Source: Mesorhizobium sp. LMG 17147
GTDB lineage: Bacteria > Pseudomonadota > Alphaproteobacteria > Rhizobiales > Rhizobiaceae
Direction of reading: 5' to 3'
Assembly: GCF_024297145.1 (NCBI RefSeq)
Contig: NZ_JANCTC010000008.1
Location: 229,223-293,222, forward strand
Length of the DNA stretch: 64,000 nt
Below are positions 17,729 through 26,214 of this stretch, piece by piece. The position numbers and the translations under genes are program-made. Each line of letters starts with the position of its first letter. The first letter of the stretch is position 1. Under the pieces are notes generated by a model. The model did no database searches. It was not told the DNA's origin and saw nothing but the letters and a program-made list of their open reading frames with translations.

Positions 17729-18670
17729 TTGTCACGCTCCAATTCGTCCAGGAGGGCGATGTCAAGGATGACCGTGCCCATGAACAGCTAAGACGGATGA
17801 ACCCAGCGAAAGGATACGTGGCCGGCAGATGCAACGCCTCGCCGGTGGCAGTTGCCGCGGACCCCGGGTGTCAAACCCAGCAAGGCTAGGCTGCTCCACC
17901 CTTCTCTGTGGGACGTTCGTTCCAGACATTCGTCGATCGGCCAGACGCTTCGTCTATGCCGTCGCCGGGTGGCCGGGGGCTGGGACTATTGACTATTATG
18001 GCCGAGCCAACATCGCGTTAAACTCCTCGTCACTCCCACTCAATCATCAATTAAGGCCGTACCTGATTGTTTCAATTACTTAATTTAAGTCACACAACCA
18101 GTGAGTACCGTCAAAAATACCGTCAGATTCTTACGCTGTTGAAAAGACTGAAACAATGTGGTCGCTGCCGCGGTATGCACACTTTTGATTGCATCATTTG
18201 CGAGCTGCCATTCGGCGAGGTAAAGCTGGAGTTCTCAGAACACAACAAGGACGGTGTTTGCTCATGCTCGACAGCTCTAGGTTCGAGTAGACGCGCGGCT
18301 GTATCGGGGGGAATGGGCTGGTAGGAAATGGATGTCGTGCCGCATCACTCTGTCGATCGACCAAGCTTCGCATTGCCTCATCTGCTGCTCGTGGCGATGG
18401 CCCCCGATCGGAGATGCGCTATAGGAACACGCGAATTTCGATTCTGCCCTCAACTCTCGGGACCACTCACTCTGAGTAACAACGTCACGCCGATCCCACC
18501 TTCCGACGCTATTTTGCGGCAATGCGGCCAGTAAGCGCCGCGCCCGTTCGCGATTTCCTAGTGGTGAAAGTCTGACATTTGGTACCCCACGCGTGGAGCA
18601 GCTTAGGCTGAAAGAGCACGTTGCACGACAAATAAACCGCCTATCAGCTAACCACGGACCAGATGGAAGG
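17729..18670. other. Low-information intergenic region
   Basis: This stretch of about 940 bases has no supportable gene. It carries the second guaA-like motif (18030-18044), then AT-richer sequence (18045-18110). Short frames lack start signals and family matches. Confidence 0.5.
18030..18044 (-). other. Second guaA-3'-end-like motif, candidate attachment-site scar
   Basis: TCACTCCCACTCAAT matches the motif at 12042 with one difference and the same orientation. On the minus strand it reads IEWE-stop, the conserved GuaA C-terminus. The two copies enclose about 6 kb. Confidence 0.4.
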
Positions 18671-19057
18671 TCAGCCCCGCAAGGCGGTTTTGGATTTCCC
18701 CGAGACCTTGCCCAGTTCCGCTTCCCATAGATCGAAGGGGCTCGCGACAATGGCCACGGACTTTTCCTGACGCAGCGCGGCGCGGCTTCCAGCATCCTTG
18801 CCACGAACCTTGTCTCGACCTTCCACAATTCGGTCATGGCGGTGATCGAACCCGTCGCGGCCCTGCGAGATCCCGCTGATGTGCAGGTCGTAGAATTTGC
18901 GCCGCAGGTGAGCCCAGCACCCGGCGAGCCGGATTGTTTCATTGCTGCCGGCTTTGTCCCGTGCCTTGACCAGGTTGGTATAGGCCGAGTAGCCATCCAC
19001 TTGCAGGATACCGCTGAACCCGGCGAGGTGGCGCGCGTGAGCGAATGGCGGATGCCG
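18671..19057 (-). pseudogene. IS66-family transposase (TnpC) fragment
   Basis: The frame contains HLAGFSGILQVDGYSAY, LAGCWAHLRRKF and FDLWEAELGKVSGKSKT, all landmarks of the IS66 DDE transposase. Only the central part remains. Similarity begins abruptly at about 19057, exactly where the GGDEF/EAL gene ends, and is lost after 18675. The tnpA and tnpB genes and terminal repeats are not visible. It is an inactive relic. Confidence 0.82.
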
Positions 19058-19058
19058 G

Positions 19059-20879
19059 TCACAACTCCTGGCGCTCTTTAACTGCCAAACCAAGCGCTTG
19101 GCTGAGTGGCACCGCCTTGGAGAACAGGAAGCCCTGAGCGGTTTTGCAGCCAAGCTTGTGCAGAGTTTGCCGATCCGCCTCTGTCTCGACGCCCTCGGCC
19201 ATGACCTCGATCCCGAGCGTCCGACCAAGATCGATCACGGTTTTGACAAGCAGCCGATCCTCCCGCGATTTGGCTAAACCGCGAATGAAGCCCTGGTCTA
19301 TTTTCACCTTCCTTATCCGACTGTCCTTGAGCGATGCCAACGTGGAAAAGCCGGTGCCGAAGACATCGAGCGCGATGGAAATGCCGGCATGTGAAAGCCG
19401 TCCGAGCTTTTCATCGACCCTGTCCGGGTCCACGGGCGATTCTTCTGTTATCTCAATTTCGAACATCGTTGCAGGGAGGTCCTTTGCCGCCAGACCATTC
19501 AGAACCATTTCGTCGATATCGCCGGCCTCCAATTCGCGCGGTGAAACGTTCATCGTCACACGAACATCACGACAGTCAGCTTTCACCAAGGCGTCGATAA
19601 AAGCGCAACATTCGGAAAATACAGCTTGAGTTAGCAGCTGGAGCATTCCGGTTTCGCGTGCCGCTGTCATGATTTCGGGCGGAGAGATGGAACCGTGAAT
19701 CGGATGGGACCACCTTAGCAACCCTTCAAAACCGATCACAGCTTCGGTGTCGAGTCTTACGATTGGCTGGAACCAAGGGCCCAAGCTTCTCGTCTTTATC
19801 GCCGAATGAAGATCGCGTTCGATTGACTGGCGGCGTTGCAGTTCCCGGTCGAGCTCGGCATCGAACAGGCAAAATTCGTTCCTGCCACGGCGCTTAGCTG
19901 TGTAAAGGGCGATGTCCGCCCGCAACAACATTTCCGTCAGCCCCGGGTTTTTAGCCGAGTATATTCCTATGGATGCCCCGATCCGGACGGAGGCGACGCC
20001 AGGATAGGGGCGAGCAAGCTTGGATATGAGATTGGATGCGAGATTGCTGGGAGAAGGCGAATTTCTAAGCGAGGAAAAAACCAGCACGAATTCATCGCCA
20101 CCGATGCGGGCGAGCGTTGAGCCCTCCGGTGCTTCTTCCTCTATTCGGCGGGCGATCCTGGCAAGCAGCTCGTCACCCGTTCTGTGACCGTAGGTATCGT
20201 TGACAGATTTGAACCCATCCAGATCAATCAGCATGGCCACAAAGGGCCCATCAGTGTTCTCAAACTGATCGATTGCATGTTCGAGGCCGCGCCTGTTGAG
20301 GAGCGCGGTAAGATGGTCCTCCCTGGAATTGCGCTCCATTTCCGCGGCAAGCCGCTCGGCTTGATGTCTCAGGCGGCTCGCGTCACGGAAGCGCGCTTGT
20401 CCAACGAACGAGGCTCGAGCCAGGCCGCCCTCGAAAAGCAGGACGGCAAAAGCCAGAATGTAGTTTTCCAGGGTTCCCTTCGTCAGCAAGCATGCGGCGG
20501 CAATGAGGAGTGGCGGTGTGATGAAGTATATCGCTGCCGCAGCATATGAGCTGCCGTACGTGACCGCGCCAGCTGAAATGCCCGCCAGAATTATTAGATG
20601 CAGCGATGCTTGAGACGTCGTGTACCCAGCCGTTAGGACGGCAAGGAATGACCAGGTGAATCCCGCCAGAAGAGCAAGCCTGCCAAACCAGCGAAGCCGC
20701 AGCCAAACCCGTGTCAGATCATCCTGGACTCCGGGTTCCTTCAGCTGATGACGGGCGAGTGCAAGGCGGGCGGCATTTATCGCATTAACGACCGAAAACC
20801 AGGCCGCGCCAGCAAGACCGTTCCCGGAAAGGGCCTGCACGGTCAAAATCAGCCCGGACAGCACAATGCTTATCGGCAT
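19059..20879 (-). CDS. Membrane GGDEF protein with degenerate EAL domain
   Basis: The 606-residue protein has about five hydrophobic helices (1-150), a GGDEF domain (about 185-340) with intact GGDEF motif and the LIDLDGFKSVND metal segment, and an EAL domain (about 355-600). The EAL signature is EGL, and the usual DDFGTG is DVFGTG with Val at a metal-site Asp, while KID and the Asn and Glu motifs remain. Diguanylate cyclase activity is therefore likely and phosphodiesterase activity doubtful. The in-frame sequence upstream of the ATG (DPLEARILQDQLADLRAG) looks like genuine protein but has no ATG, GTG or TTG start. The gene ends where an IS66 fragment begins. Confidence 0.88.
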   Translation of the reverse strand: MPISIVLSGLILTVQALSGNGLAGAAWFSVVNAINAARLALARHQLKEPGVQDDLTRVWLRLRWFGRLALLAGFTWSFLAVLTAGYTTSQASLHLIILAGISAGAVTYGSSYAAAAIYFITPPLLIAAACLLTKGTLENYILAFAVLLFEGGLARASFVGQARFRDASRLRHQAERLAAEMERNSREDHLTALLNRRGLEHAIDQFENTDGPFVAMLIDLDGFKSVNDTYGHRTGDELLARIARRIEEEAPEGSTLARIGGDEFVLVFSSLRNSPSPSNLASNLISKLARPYPGVASVRIGASIGIYSAKNPGLTEMLLRADIALYTAKRRGRNEFCLFDAELDRELQRRQSIERDLHSAIKTRSLGPWFQPIVRLDTEAVIGFEGLLRWSHPIHGSISPPEIMTAARETGMLQLLTQAVFSECCAFIDALVKADCRDVRVTMNVSPRELEAGDIDEMVLNGLAAKDLPATMFEIEITEESPVDPDRVDEKLGRLSHAGISIALDVFGTGFSTLASLKDSRIRKVKIDQGFIRGLAKSREDRLLVKTVIDLGRTLGIEVMAEGVETEADRQTLHKLGCKTAQGFLFSKAVPLSQALGLAVKERQEL

Positions 20880-21135
20880 TGAGACGAAAAGGCCTGCCCT
20901 CAGATCAGCGAGCTGGTCCTGAAGGATTCTCGCCTCCAGCGGATCTTCTTTTTCCAGGGCTGGACGGGTCAGCTTGCTTACTCCTGCTTGTCCGCAGCCT
21001 ATGCAGCCCCCCTGAAGGACGGGTTAATTCTTCAATCGGAGATCAGCGTCGGGAGCAGGATTACTCCGGCGCATGATGCACTCTCTCCCATCGCTCGCCC
21101 AGCACATCGCGCAAAATGCAACTGCTGGTGCAGTA

Positions 21136-22314
21136 TCACCGCTGGAGCTCCGCCGAAATCCCATGCCGGACAAGGGGAACATGTTGGGCAAAGCGAAGCC
21201 CCAGATGCCTTGCAAGCCGTGCCGCCAGGTGGTCTCTGGAGTAGAGTCCAACCAGTATGTTCGTTGCATGGTAGAGCGGCGCCGCCGACAGGCGCAGCCG
21301 CCTTTCGTATATGTGCAGCATGTCGGGGTCGCCAACATTGCGGCCGTCGCGGCACGCAGTCATGATTCCACGGGCGAGTTGCTTCTGGCTGCTGAGACCG
21401 ATGTTGAATCCGTGAGCGGTCACCGGGTGCATGCCGATGGCAGCGTCGCCGATGAGTGCGGCGCTCGGGGCCCGGAATTTGTGCGCCCAGGTCGTGACCA
21501 GCGGATAGGTATGGCGCTTGCTTGCCAAGGTCATTTTTCCAAGGCGCCCTCGACACAGTTTCGTCAACTCCGACAGGAACAAATCGTCATCGAAGGCAAG
21601 CAGTCTATAGGCCTCGTTTGAGCGCAATGTGAGCAGCAGCGACGACACGCCCTCCGCGAGGGGCAATATCGCTATCGTCTGATGGTGATCGAACCATTCG
21701 ATGGCGATCTGGTGGTGGGCGCGCTCGTGCCTCACTCGGCAAATCAGCATCGAGTGGCCAAGCCGGTTGATATCGGCGCCGATGCCCAGCAGATCACGCG
21801 TGGCGGACAAACGCGAATCCGCGGCAACAACAAGCCGAGCAGTTAAACGCGCGCCATTAGAGAGCGTTACGACTGCTCCTTCTTGGCTGTTTGTTGCATC
21901 GACGACCGAGTGGCCGCACAACAGCCGGGCGCGATCCTGCAAGCGGACGATTTTGAACAGCGCCTCGCGGATCCGGCAATTTGGAACCAAAACCCCCAGC
22001 GGTTCTCCAGAGTTGCTGGGAGGATCGAAACGAAGAGCGAATGCGCTCGAGCCGTTGAGCACGCGCGCGCCTTGAATTGCTGATTTGTCCGAAGCCGGGA
22101 TGACATCCCAGGCGCCGAGCTCGCGAAGGGTTCTGATCGAAGCGTTGGTCAGCGCGATTTCGCGACCATCGAAAGCCGGATTCGCCAGACTATCGAATGT
22201 GTTCTGTTCAACAACTGCCACCTTGAGTTCGCTTTGGGCAAGCGACGCAGCGAACGAAAGGCCGACCGGCCCGGCTCCAACGACAACGATGTCAAAATTG
22301 TCGTCAGAGCCCAT
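21136..22314 (-). CDS. ubiM: UbiH/UbiM-type FAD-dependent ubiquinone hydroxylase
   Basis: The 392-residue aromatic hydroxylase has the N-terminal FAD loop GAGPVG, the central D-G motif and the C-terminal GDAAIGMHPVTAHGFNIGL segment. The MHPVTAHGFN form is closest to UbiM, the alternative hydroxylase of the ubiquinone pathway in alphaproteobacteria, but UbiH/UbiF-type family members are hard to separate by eye. Start 22314 (MGSDDNFDIVVVGAG) overlaps the stop of the CHAT-like gene, showing tight operon coupling. A candidate FNR box lies upstream of the operon, so expression may rise in low oxygen. Confidence 0.8.
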   Translation of the reverse strand: MGSDDNFDIVVVGAGPVGLSFAASLAQSELKVAVVEQNTFDSLANPAFDGREIALTNASIRTLRELGAWDVIPASDKSAIQGARVLNGSSAFALRFDPPSNSGEPLGVLVPNCRIREALFKIVRLQDRARLLCGHSVVDATNSQEGAVVTLSNGARLTARLVVAADSRLSATRDLLGIGADINRLGHSMLICRVRHERAHHQIAIEWFDHHQTIAILPLAEGVSSLLLTLRSNEAYRLLAFDDDLFLSELTKLCRGRLGKMTLASKRHTYPLVTTWAHKFRAPSAALIGDAAIGMHPVTAHGFNIGLSSQKQLARGIMTACRDGRNVGDPDMLHIYERRLRLSAAPLYHATNILVGLYSRDHLAARLARHLGLRFAQHVPLVRHGISAELQR

Positions 22315-22736
22315 CAGCGTGCCGCCATCCCGTCGGCTATCCTCGTGTAACGGTGGAACTGAGCCGACTGACATCCGCTGAGCTCCGTGCCCGCCGCCAA
22401 CGCGTATGATGCTCCGCAGCACATTGACATCACGAGGATCTTCGGCGCTGGATCCGAGCCTTGGAACATTTCTACGAAGTCAGCCCAAAGAAGGCTACCT
22501 CGCCCACTGGACGAAGCGATCCCGTCTCCATTGCCGTGCCCAGCGATGTGAAGCACGTCGCACTTCGCCTTGTTCGCTTGGACTACAGCCTCACGAAAAT
22601 GCTTTCGGTCCAAAGCAATGTGGAGCTCCGCGCGGATGTTGACAGTCTTTAGCATCTTCTGTGTGATCGGTCCGTCCGCCCTGTCGGCGAAGTAGTCATT
22701 CGCGTTGTGGCAGTCGATGATGTGAACGGCGCTCAT
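22314..22736 (-). CDS. Small CHAT/caspase-like protein
   Basis: The 140-residue protein begins MSAVHIIDCHNANDYF. It contains VLHIAGHGNGDG and later ILVMSMCCGASYAL, the His-Gly and Cys-Gly motifs placed as in the catalytic dyad of CHAT or caspase-like peptidases. The domain is short, and the tail after the cysteine motif is unlike known members, so it may be truncated or regulatory. It starts by ATGA overlap with the preceding 60-codon ORF and ends overlapping ubiM. Assignment rests on two motifs only. Confidence 0.55.
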   Translation of the reverse strand: MSAVHIIDCHNANDYFADRADGPITQKMLKTVNIRAELHIALDRKHFREAVVQANKAKCDVLHIAGHGNGDGIASSSGRGSLLWADFVEMFQGSDPAPKILVMSMCCGASYALAAGTELSGCQSAQFHRYTRIADGMAAR

Positions 22737-22915
22737 GGGATTCTGCCTATTATTATCGTCGTGACGAGTGGATACCACGTGCGGAACACCGTGATCTGCG
22801 CTGAGTTTCGGTGACCGCATTGCTGCAAGGCGCAGGGCCGGAAATTGGCATGGATCGGCAATGAAGCATGCAACCCATCAGAGGTGGACGCGTCTGGCCG
22901 CGATACATAAGTCAT
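22733..22915 (-). CDS. Short ORF, first gene of the FNR-box operon
   Basis: This 60-residue ORF begins MTYVSRPDASTSDG and is preceded by a strong ribosome site (GAAGGAG, 5 bases before ATG). It ends by a 4-base ATGA overlap with the CHAT-like gene. No family is recognised. Support comes from the ribosome site, the overlap and the upstream promoter-like elements. Confidence 0.5.
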   Translation of the reverse strand: MTYVSRPDASTSDGLHASLPIHANFRPCALQQCGHRNSAQITVFRTWYPLVTTIIIGRIP

Positions 22916-23279
22916 GCATTCTCCTTCGAAGACTGGCCTATAAAGCACCACTGATGCGAATATGACCCTGATCTGGATCAGCCAGGGCACGATCAACCGG
23001 CACTGGTAGTTCACGCTCGGGTGATCGATCGCGACGCTCAACTTGTTACCCGTGCGCACAGTGCGAAGCTCGTCCGGCCGCGCGAGGTACTCTCGCGGCA
23101 TCAGCCGCCTCATACTGGGTGCATGGGAAGGCAGTCCTTCGCACGACAGTGGATTTTCACAAATCAATGTAGTGCCCAGCTTAGGTCAAGCTGGTCATGG
23201 AGCATGGACAGCTTGTTCCCGACCGAGCCGGCTCGACTGACGAGCGGGATCCGCGCATCTTATGCACAGCGGATTGAAA
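22916..23279. other. Intergenic region carrying an FNR-type promoter
   Basis: Apart from the FNR-like box at 22968 and the promoter-like TATAGG (22937-22942, minus strand), nothing coding is supported between the small operon and fixS. Confidence 0.5.
22968..22981 (-). promoter_or_regulatory. FNR/FixK-type box (class II position)
   Basis: CTGATCTGGATCAG is a perfect inverted repeat of the FNR half-site type (consensus TTGAT-N4-ATCAA, with C/G at the outer position). A -10-like TATAGG on the minus strand lies about 33 bases from the box centre, the spacing of class II FNR activation, followed by the strong ribosome site of the 60-codon ORF. Confidence 0.6.
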
Positions 23280-23435
23280 TCAGCGTCCCGGTTTGTCGTC
23301 CCGATCAATTAGTATCCGCTCGGCGGCTCCGTCGAGATCTTCGTATTGACCGCTTCGCAATGCCCAGACGAAGCCGGACAGGCCCAGTGCACCCAGAAAA
23401 AGGGCCACTGGTATGAGATAGAGCAAGGTCGTCAC
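23280..23435 (-). CDS. fixS: FixS/CcoS cbb3 oxidase maturation protein
   Basis: The protein has 51 residues with start GTG at 23435, giving TTLLYLIPVALFLGALGL as a single membrane helix, then WALRSGQYEDLDGAAERIL, the family signature. Its GTG overlaps the fixI stop by 4 bases. It is needed for haem or copper insertion into the cbb3 oxidase. It is too short for routine ORF calling but unmistakable in context, as the last gene of fixGHIS. Confidence 0.92.
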   Translation of the reverse strand: MTTLLYLIPVALFLGALGLSGFVWALRSGQYEDLDGAAERILIDRDDKPGR

Positions 23436-25720
23436 GAGGATTGTGCCGAATAGCCGACTGCGGAGCGTCTGACTTTTTGAATAACTTGCACCGTCGCATT
23501 CGCCATGAAGCCGTGCAAGCGCAATGCGTTTCCAATAACAAGCAGCGATGAGGCAGACATGGCAATCGCCGCTATCAAAGGCGTGACGTGCCCGAGGATG
23601 GCGATTGGTACTGCCACCGCATTGTAGACGATTGCGATTGCGATGTTCTGCCGGATCAGGTTTCCTGCCTTGCGCGAGACGCCCAGGGCGAGCGGCACCG
23701 CCAGGAGGCTTTCGCGCAGGAAGACGAAGTCTGCCGCGTTGCGGCCAATGTCGACGGCGGTGGCCGGTGCGATCGAGACATGCGCCGCGCTCAGGGCCGG
23801 CGTATCGTTGAGGCCGTCGCCAACCATCAGAACCTTGTGCCCAACTTTCGCGAGGGTTTCGATGCGTTCGAGCTTGCCCGATGGCAGCAGGCACGGAACG
23901 AAGTCGTCGATATCCAGCAGCTTTGCCACTTCGGCGCAGGCTGCGGCGGTATCGCCCGACAGCATTTGCATCGACACCCCGGCATCGTTCAATCGCTTGA
24001 TCGCCGCCGCCGCGTCGGCGCGCAGCGCATTCTCGAAATCGAAGGTCGCGACAATGAACCCGTCTTTTGTCAGGGCCGTTCCACCATAGCCATGTTTGCC
24101 TTCACCTCCGGTCCGGGCCTTCCATCCAGCCCATCCGCGTCGACCCAGCCGCCAGGTGCTTCCGGCGACAGTGGCTTCGATCCCGAACCCCGGATGCTCT
24201 GTGACGGCATCGAATTTGTGTTGCCCGCCAGGAGCGGCAAAGCCGGTCATGGCCTTTGAAAACGGGTGACGCGAATGCGCGGCCATGTCGGCGGCGATTG
24301 CCAGCATGCCCGGATCAATCGAGTCCGCATTGACCAGCCGGGGCTGGCCGAGCGTGAGCGTGCCGGTCTTGTCGAACACGGCAGTATCGATCGCCGCGAG
24401 GCGCTCCATGGCCGAACCGTCCTTGACCATGATACCGCTCTCGAAAAGCCGCCGCGCCGCGACCACTTGGACGATCGGCACGGCGAGGCCGAGCGCGCAG
24501 GGGCATGTGATGATGAGAACAGCGATGGCGATCGTCATCGCCCGGTGCCAGTCGCCGGTCGCCGCCATCCAGCCCAGGAATGTCACGAAGGCGGTGAGAT
24601 GAACCAGGGGCGCGTAGAGTGCCGACACGCGATCAGCGATGCGGCGATAGTGCGCGCGACCGCCCTCGGCGGATTCCATCAGCCGAACCATCTCCGCCAG
24701 GAACGAATCCTTTGCGGCGGCTGTCGCCTGGATCGTCAGCGGGCCGGTAAGATTGAGCACGCCGGCCTGTACTGCTTCGCCCGGCGCCACGTTTTTCGGC
24801 GTGCTTTCGCCTGAGGCCAGCGAGCAGTCGAGATCCGACGTTCCCTGGATGATCTTGCCGTCGACGGGGATCCTCTCACCGGCCGCGATCAACAACCGCA
24901 TGCCTGGTTCGATCTCGCCGACCGGCAGATAGTCGCGCGCGCCGTCGCCGCGCATCACCATTGCGCCACGCGCGGCCATCTGAGACAGGCCCTTCACGGC
25001 AGTCCGGGCACGCTCCCGCATCACATGATCCAGCGTGCGCCCGATCAAAAGGAAGAACAGCAGCGATACCGACGCGTCGAAATAGGCGTGGTCGCCATGA
25101 TTGATCGTCTCATAGAGGCTCATGGCATAGGCGAGCGAAACACCGACCGCGATGGGCACGTCCATATTCATGCGACCATGGCGCAAAGCATTCCAGGCCG
25201 AACGGAAGAAGATTCCGCCGGCGAAGGCGAGGGCAGGAATGGCGATCAGCGCCGAGACCCAGTGAAACAGGTCGCGGGTAGCACCTTCGGCGCCGGACCA
25301 GACAGAGACCGAAAGCAGCATGATGTTCCCCGCCGCAAAGCCGGCAACAGCGACAGCGCGGATCAGTTCGGCAAGCGTCTTGTCCTTGTCATCGACCTCG
25401 GGTGTGAACAGATGCGCCTCGTAGCCCAGCCTGCCAAGCGCGGCGACGAAGGGTGGCACCTCGTCTCCTCGCCACCGGACCGCGACCCGCTTCGTCGACA
25501 GGTTGACGCGCGCGCTTTCGACGTGATCGAGCTTTCCAAGTGCCGCCTCGATCGTCTGGATACAGGCGGCGCAATGAACCGTCGGCACTGAAAGATCGGT
25601 CTGCCGAAGATCATCGCCAAGCGATCGGCTCGCCAACCTGATCTCCTGGCTGGATGGCAGGACCGACGTGGCGCCGTTCAGATCCAGCGCCATTTCAGCG
25701 CCCGGTGCACAACAGCTCAT
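23432..25720 (-). CDS. fixI: FixI/CcoI copper-transporting P1B-type ATPase
   Basis: The 762-residue protein has an N-terminal heavy-metal domain (VPTVHCAACI), eight membrane helices with the metal-site TCPCALG, the phosphorylation motif DKTGTLT, TGES-type actuator loop (ASGES), HP motif (SRHPF) and GDGLND hinge. This is the complete P1B-ATPase set. It exports copper for cbb3 oxidase assembly. Start 25720 (MSCCAPG) overlaps the fixH stop by 4 bases; the frame is open further upstream, but that part is fixH in another frame. It has a Cys-rich N-terminus as in other rhizobial FixI proteins. Confidence 0.95.
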   Translation of the reverse strand: MSCCAPGAEMALDLNGATSVLPSSQEIRLASRSLGDDLRQTDLSVPTVHCAACIQTIEAALGKLDHVESARVNLSTKRVAVRWRGDEVPPFVAALGRLGYEAHLFTPEVDDKDKTLAELIRAVAVAGFAAGNIMLLSVSVWSGAEGATRDLFHWVSALIAIPALAFAGGIFFRSAWNALRHGRMNMDVPIAVGVSLAYAMSLYETINHGDHAYFDASVSLLFFLLIGRTLDHVMRERARTAVKGLSQMAARGAMVMRGDGARDYLPVGEIEPGMRLLIAAGERIPVDGKIIQGTSDLDCSLASGESTPKNVAPGEAVQAGVLNLTGPLTIQATAAAKDSFLAEMVRLMESAEGGRAHYRRIADRVSALYAPLVHLTAFVTFLGWMAATGDWHRAMTIAIAVLIITCPCALGLAVPIVQVVAARRLFESGIMVKDGSAMERLAAIDTAVFDKTGTLTLGQPRLVNADSIDPGMLAIAADMAAHSRHPFSKAMTGFAAPGGQHKFDAVTEHPGFGIEATVAGSTWRLGRRGWAGWKARTGGEGKHGYGGTALTKDGFIVATFDFENALRADAAAAIKRLNDAGVSMQMLSGDTAAACAEVAKLLDIDDFVPCLLPSGKLERIETLAKVGHKVLMVGDGLNDTPALSAAHVSIAPATAVDIGRNAADFVFLRESLLAVPLALGVSRKAGNLIRQNIAIAIVYNAVAVPIAILGHVTPLIAAIAMSASSLLVIGNALRLHGFMANATVQVIQKVRRSAVGYSAQSS

Positions 25721-26214
25721 TGCAGCGCTCCATGAGAAATCATAATCCTGCGGACGTCGCGATAGGGTCGTGTCAGGCCGGCATCGGTGTCGACTTCGAC
25801 GATCCAGACGCCGTCCTTCGGCATATGCTGGGCGGCGAACTCCTGGCCGGAGGCGAGGGCGAGCGTGACGGACTTGTCCTCTTTCTCGTAGGCGGGATGA
25901 CGAAACAGCACCTTGACGCCGTGCAGAGGAACCGGCTTGCCTGCAGCGTCGGAGAGGCTGTAGCGGACTTCGCCCCATGCGATGGTCAGCTTGCCGGTCC
26001 AACCGAGCGCTGCTTGAGCGCGGCCGGCCTCGGCCTCCTTGTTGAATTGCTGGCTGGCCACATAGGTGTTCTCGACGACGAGGCCGGTCCAACTCGTATT
26101 GGCGAGCGTGGCCATGGTCAGGTTGACCGCGATGACCACCCCGAAGAAGGTGAGAATGATGGCCAGCATGTGCCTGCCGGTGAATTCGCGAGGCTTTTGG
26201 GCATTGGCGGTCAT
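25717..26214 (-). CDS. fixH: FixH/CcoH cbb3 oxidase assembly protein
   Basis: The 165-residue protein has a short cytoplasmic N-terminus (REFTGRHM), one membrane helix (about 14-36) and a periplasmic domain with the W-G/DxxGxP layout of FixH. The start at 26214 overlaps fixG by 4 bases and the end overlaps fixI by 4 bases. It acts with FixG, FixI and FixS in maturation of the high-affinity oxidase. Confidence 0.93.
   Translation of the reverse strand: MTANAQKPREFTGRHMLAIILTFFGVVIAVNLTMATLANTSWTGLVVENTYVASQQFNKEAEAGRAQAALGWTGKLTIAWGEVRYSLSDAAGKPVPLHGVKVLFRHPAYEKEDKSVTLALASGQEFAAQHMPKDGVWIVEVDTDAGLTRPYRDVRRIMISHGALQ

Noticed and set aside
18067..18324. 85-codon plus-strand ORF with several cysteines
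   Set aside because: It has no ribosome site or recognisable domain and lies in a region of decayed sequence.
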